The notes beneath the pieces were generated by a model. The model was not told the origin of the DNA, made no database searches, and saw only the letters and a list, made by a program, of their open reading frames with translations. Of a DNA stretch of 62,423 nucleotides, positions 61,251 to 62,423 are shown one piece after another; position 1 is the first letter of the stretch, and the number at the start of each line of letters is the position of its first letter. The DNA comes from an uncultured Prevotellaceae bacterium (GTDB lineage: Bacteria; Bacteroidota; Bacteroidia; Bacteroidales; Bacteroidaceae): assembly GCA_900318775.1 (NCBI GenBank), contig ONLY01000012.1, forward strand, positions 1-62,423, given 5' to 3'. A program made the translations under genes and the position numbers.

Positions 61251-62141
61251 TTAGAAATTTTCATATATGATTGGAATCACATTACGTTCTTTAAGAAGTA
61301 GATCTTTAATCTTTTTCACGCGTTCGTCTCTGGCCTTTGTACTTTTATCATAATTCAAAGCGATTGACAATTGAGGCTCCACATCTACTGTAACTTTATC
61401 TATATCATCTACAAGAGGAACTGGCAAGCCAAACTTTTTCTTTATCTTATACAACGTACGATAGTACACCGTCAATTCATCTTTGTTTTCTTTTAAGAAA
61501 TCTCTATAATTATCTATTTGGGTGAGAATCTCAGGGAGTGTTTCTTTTTTCAACAATCTTCCATCTTTGATTCTCTTCAATTCTTCAAACACAAAGTGTT
61601 CCCCTTCAATTTTCACGAGGTCTATTCTGACAGATTTACGTCCTCCATCATATAACCGATGGGCAAATTCTGAATCAAGGTATCTATCACGTCCATTAAT
61701 GATCAAATTACCTTGAATGAATTTCTCAGAGGTGGCTTCACCGTTCATATCTCCTGAATAATGAGTACGTATATTGGCTTTCATCCCTTTTATATTAAAG
61801 GTAAGCCACTCTTCACAGTTTTGGTATTTAGGCGTAATCTTCAGCTTCCCATTTTCATCAATCTTCTTCGTGTAGTAACGAGCATCATCTATGTCTGTCA
61901 AGTTGAGATGTTTCGGATGTGCCTTTACTTCGATTTTCCCTTGATTCCATTTTAGTTCAGCCATTCTTCCACCCCTATAATAAATGTCTATAATGTTCTT
62001 CTTTCTAATCTCAATATACAACTCCTTATCTCTTTTAACTTTTTTCCACCATACAGGCGCAGTTGAACTTTTCAGAATCTTGTACAAGATATAGTTCGCA
62101 GAAAGAAGCCCGCTCTCTAATTTGGAGATTTTTGTTGCCAT
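61251..62141 (-). CDS. Putative PD-(D/E)XK nuclease-like protein of the terminal cassette
   Basis: 296 residues, no signal peptide. Near residues 165-220 the order of a restriction-endonuclease-like core is seen: a Glu in DSEFAHRLYDGG, an Asp in VRIDLVKIEG, then FVFEELKRIKDG (ExK) and a Gln in ILTQIDNYRDF. The rest is lysine-rich alpha/beta. The fold assignment rests on this pattern alone. It is the first gene of the five-gene cassette visible in the window. Upstream, 62198-62229 has an inverted repeat (GCATACC/GGTATGC). Confidence 0.6.
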   Translation of the reverse strand: MATKISKLESGLLSANYILYKILKSSTAPVWWKKVKRDKELYIEIRKKNIIDIYYRGGRMAELKWNQGKIEVKAHPKHLNLTDIDDARYYTKKIDENGKLKITPKYQNCEEWLTFNIKGMKANIRTHYSGDMNGEATSEKFIQGNLIINGRDRYLDSEFAHRLYDGGRKSVRIDLVKIEGEHFVFEELKRIKDGRLLKKETLPEILTQIDNYRDFLKENKDELTVYYRTLYKIKKKFGLPVPLVDDIDKVTVDVEPQLSIALNYDKSTKARDERVKKIKDLLLKERNVIPIIYENF

Positions 62142-62423
62142 AATCTTTTTTTTAGTAAAACATATTTTGTTGTTGCTCTACCCCTTATACGAAAGAGGCA
62201 TACCCCGAAATGGTGTTTTCGAGGTATGCTGTGCAAAAATGGCGCACATCTGGCGCTTTTTTAAACAATATAATATCCTTCACTGCAAGACCAACAACGA
62301 AAATCTCCGTTAAAAGTTTTGTTCTTTTCCTCAAATCCGCAACCTATAGGGTTTAGTGGGATTTTGCTTGCAAAGCGACAAAATTCATTTTATTGTACAT
62401 ATTTCTTGCACAACAGAAATGTC
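62142..62423. other. Gene-free end of the window
   Basis: It holds GCATACC (62198-62204) and GGTATGC (62223-62229) as an inverted repeat, and GCGC...GCGC followed by six Ts (about 62242-62262), which may be a plus-strand terminator. No minus-strand TAnnTTTG was found for the nuclease-like gene, so its promoter may be farther upstream or of another type. Confidence 0.5.

Overview
The window looks like chromosome of a Bacteroidales bacterium, most likely a Prevotella/Segatella-type member of the Prevotellaceae. Reasons: promoters of the Bacteroidota type (TTTG, about 19-22 nt, then TAnnTTTG) recur in front of genes; start codons are preceded by A/T-rich leaders, not clear Shine-Dalgarno sequences; and many products are of Bacteroidota type (DUF3078 beta-barrel, Bacteroidota LptD, GH25 lysozyme with MORN repeats, formyltransferase-only PurH relative, PPi-dependent phosphofructokinase, DUF4286, a 29-residue bS22/mS38-like protein). 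No insertion sequence, integrase, rRNA operon or CRISPR array was seen.

Layout. 0.3-9.4 kb is a minus-strand series: TPR lipoprotein, AICAR formyltransferase, small basic protein, MltF-like transglycosylase, NhaC, DinB, exported protein, UvrD/PcrA. 9.6-18.1 kb holds an acidic-tailed protein, a LacI-type regulator divergent from kdgK-eda, then pfp, a GH25 lysozyme, prmA and a GH43 arabinanase. 18.4-23.7 kb is rpsA, a lipoprotein and two peptidases. 23.8-28.4 kb (minus) is the MORN-GH25 lysozyme, rlmH and a RelA/SpoT protein. 28.6-31.4 kb is uxaC, a TrmN6-type methyltransferase and an HD hydrolase. 31.6-37.2 kb is lptD, ruvX, def and a TPR protein. 37.5-44.7 kb is thrS-infC-rpmI-rplT, fabD, a GH13 enzyme and an esterase. 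44.9-49.4 kb is a DUF3078 protein, the bS22-like gene, RNase E/G and a LysM glucosaminidase. 49.4-54.4 kb (minus) is pyrK, pyrD and a Dna2-like nuclease-helicase.

From 54.4 kb the density of ordinary genes falls. A decayed toxin-antitoxin pair, a secreted nuclease, tRNA-Thr(CGT), a DUF4286 gene and ruvC are interspersed with non-coding repeats. The 1.2 kb between ruvC and the next gene is almost entirely repeats: 7-bp units, 11-bp units (twelve in a row, then five), and 33-bp-spaced units. The last 3.2 kb is a minus-strand accessory cassette: a PD-(D/E)XK-nuclease-like protein, two unknown proteins, a protein resembling a fragment of the DNA polymerase III alpha palm without its catalytic aspartates, and a shortened DnaB ATPase domain.

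How the genes work together. UxaC, KdgK and Eda are steps of uronate breakdown (KdgK phosphorylates KDG, Eda splits KDPG to pyruvate and glyceraldehyde 3-phosphate); the LacI-type protein is the likely local regulator. The thrS-infC-rpmI-rplT block, rpsA, def, prmA, rlmH and the bS22-like gene serve translation. LptD, the DUF3078 barrel, MltF and the LysM glucosaminidase serve the envelope. Best candidates for something undescribed: an eight-unit 23-bp array directly upstream of the lptD promoter, a dispersed hairpin repeat whose stems differ between copies but stay paired, the 11-bp arrays near 57.6 kb, and the terminal cassette.
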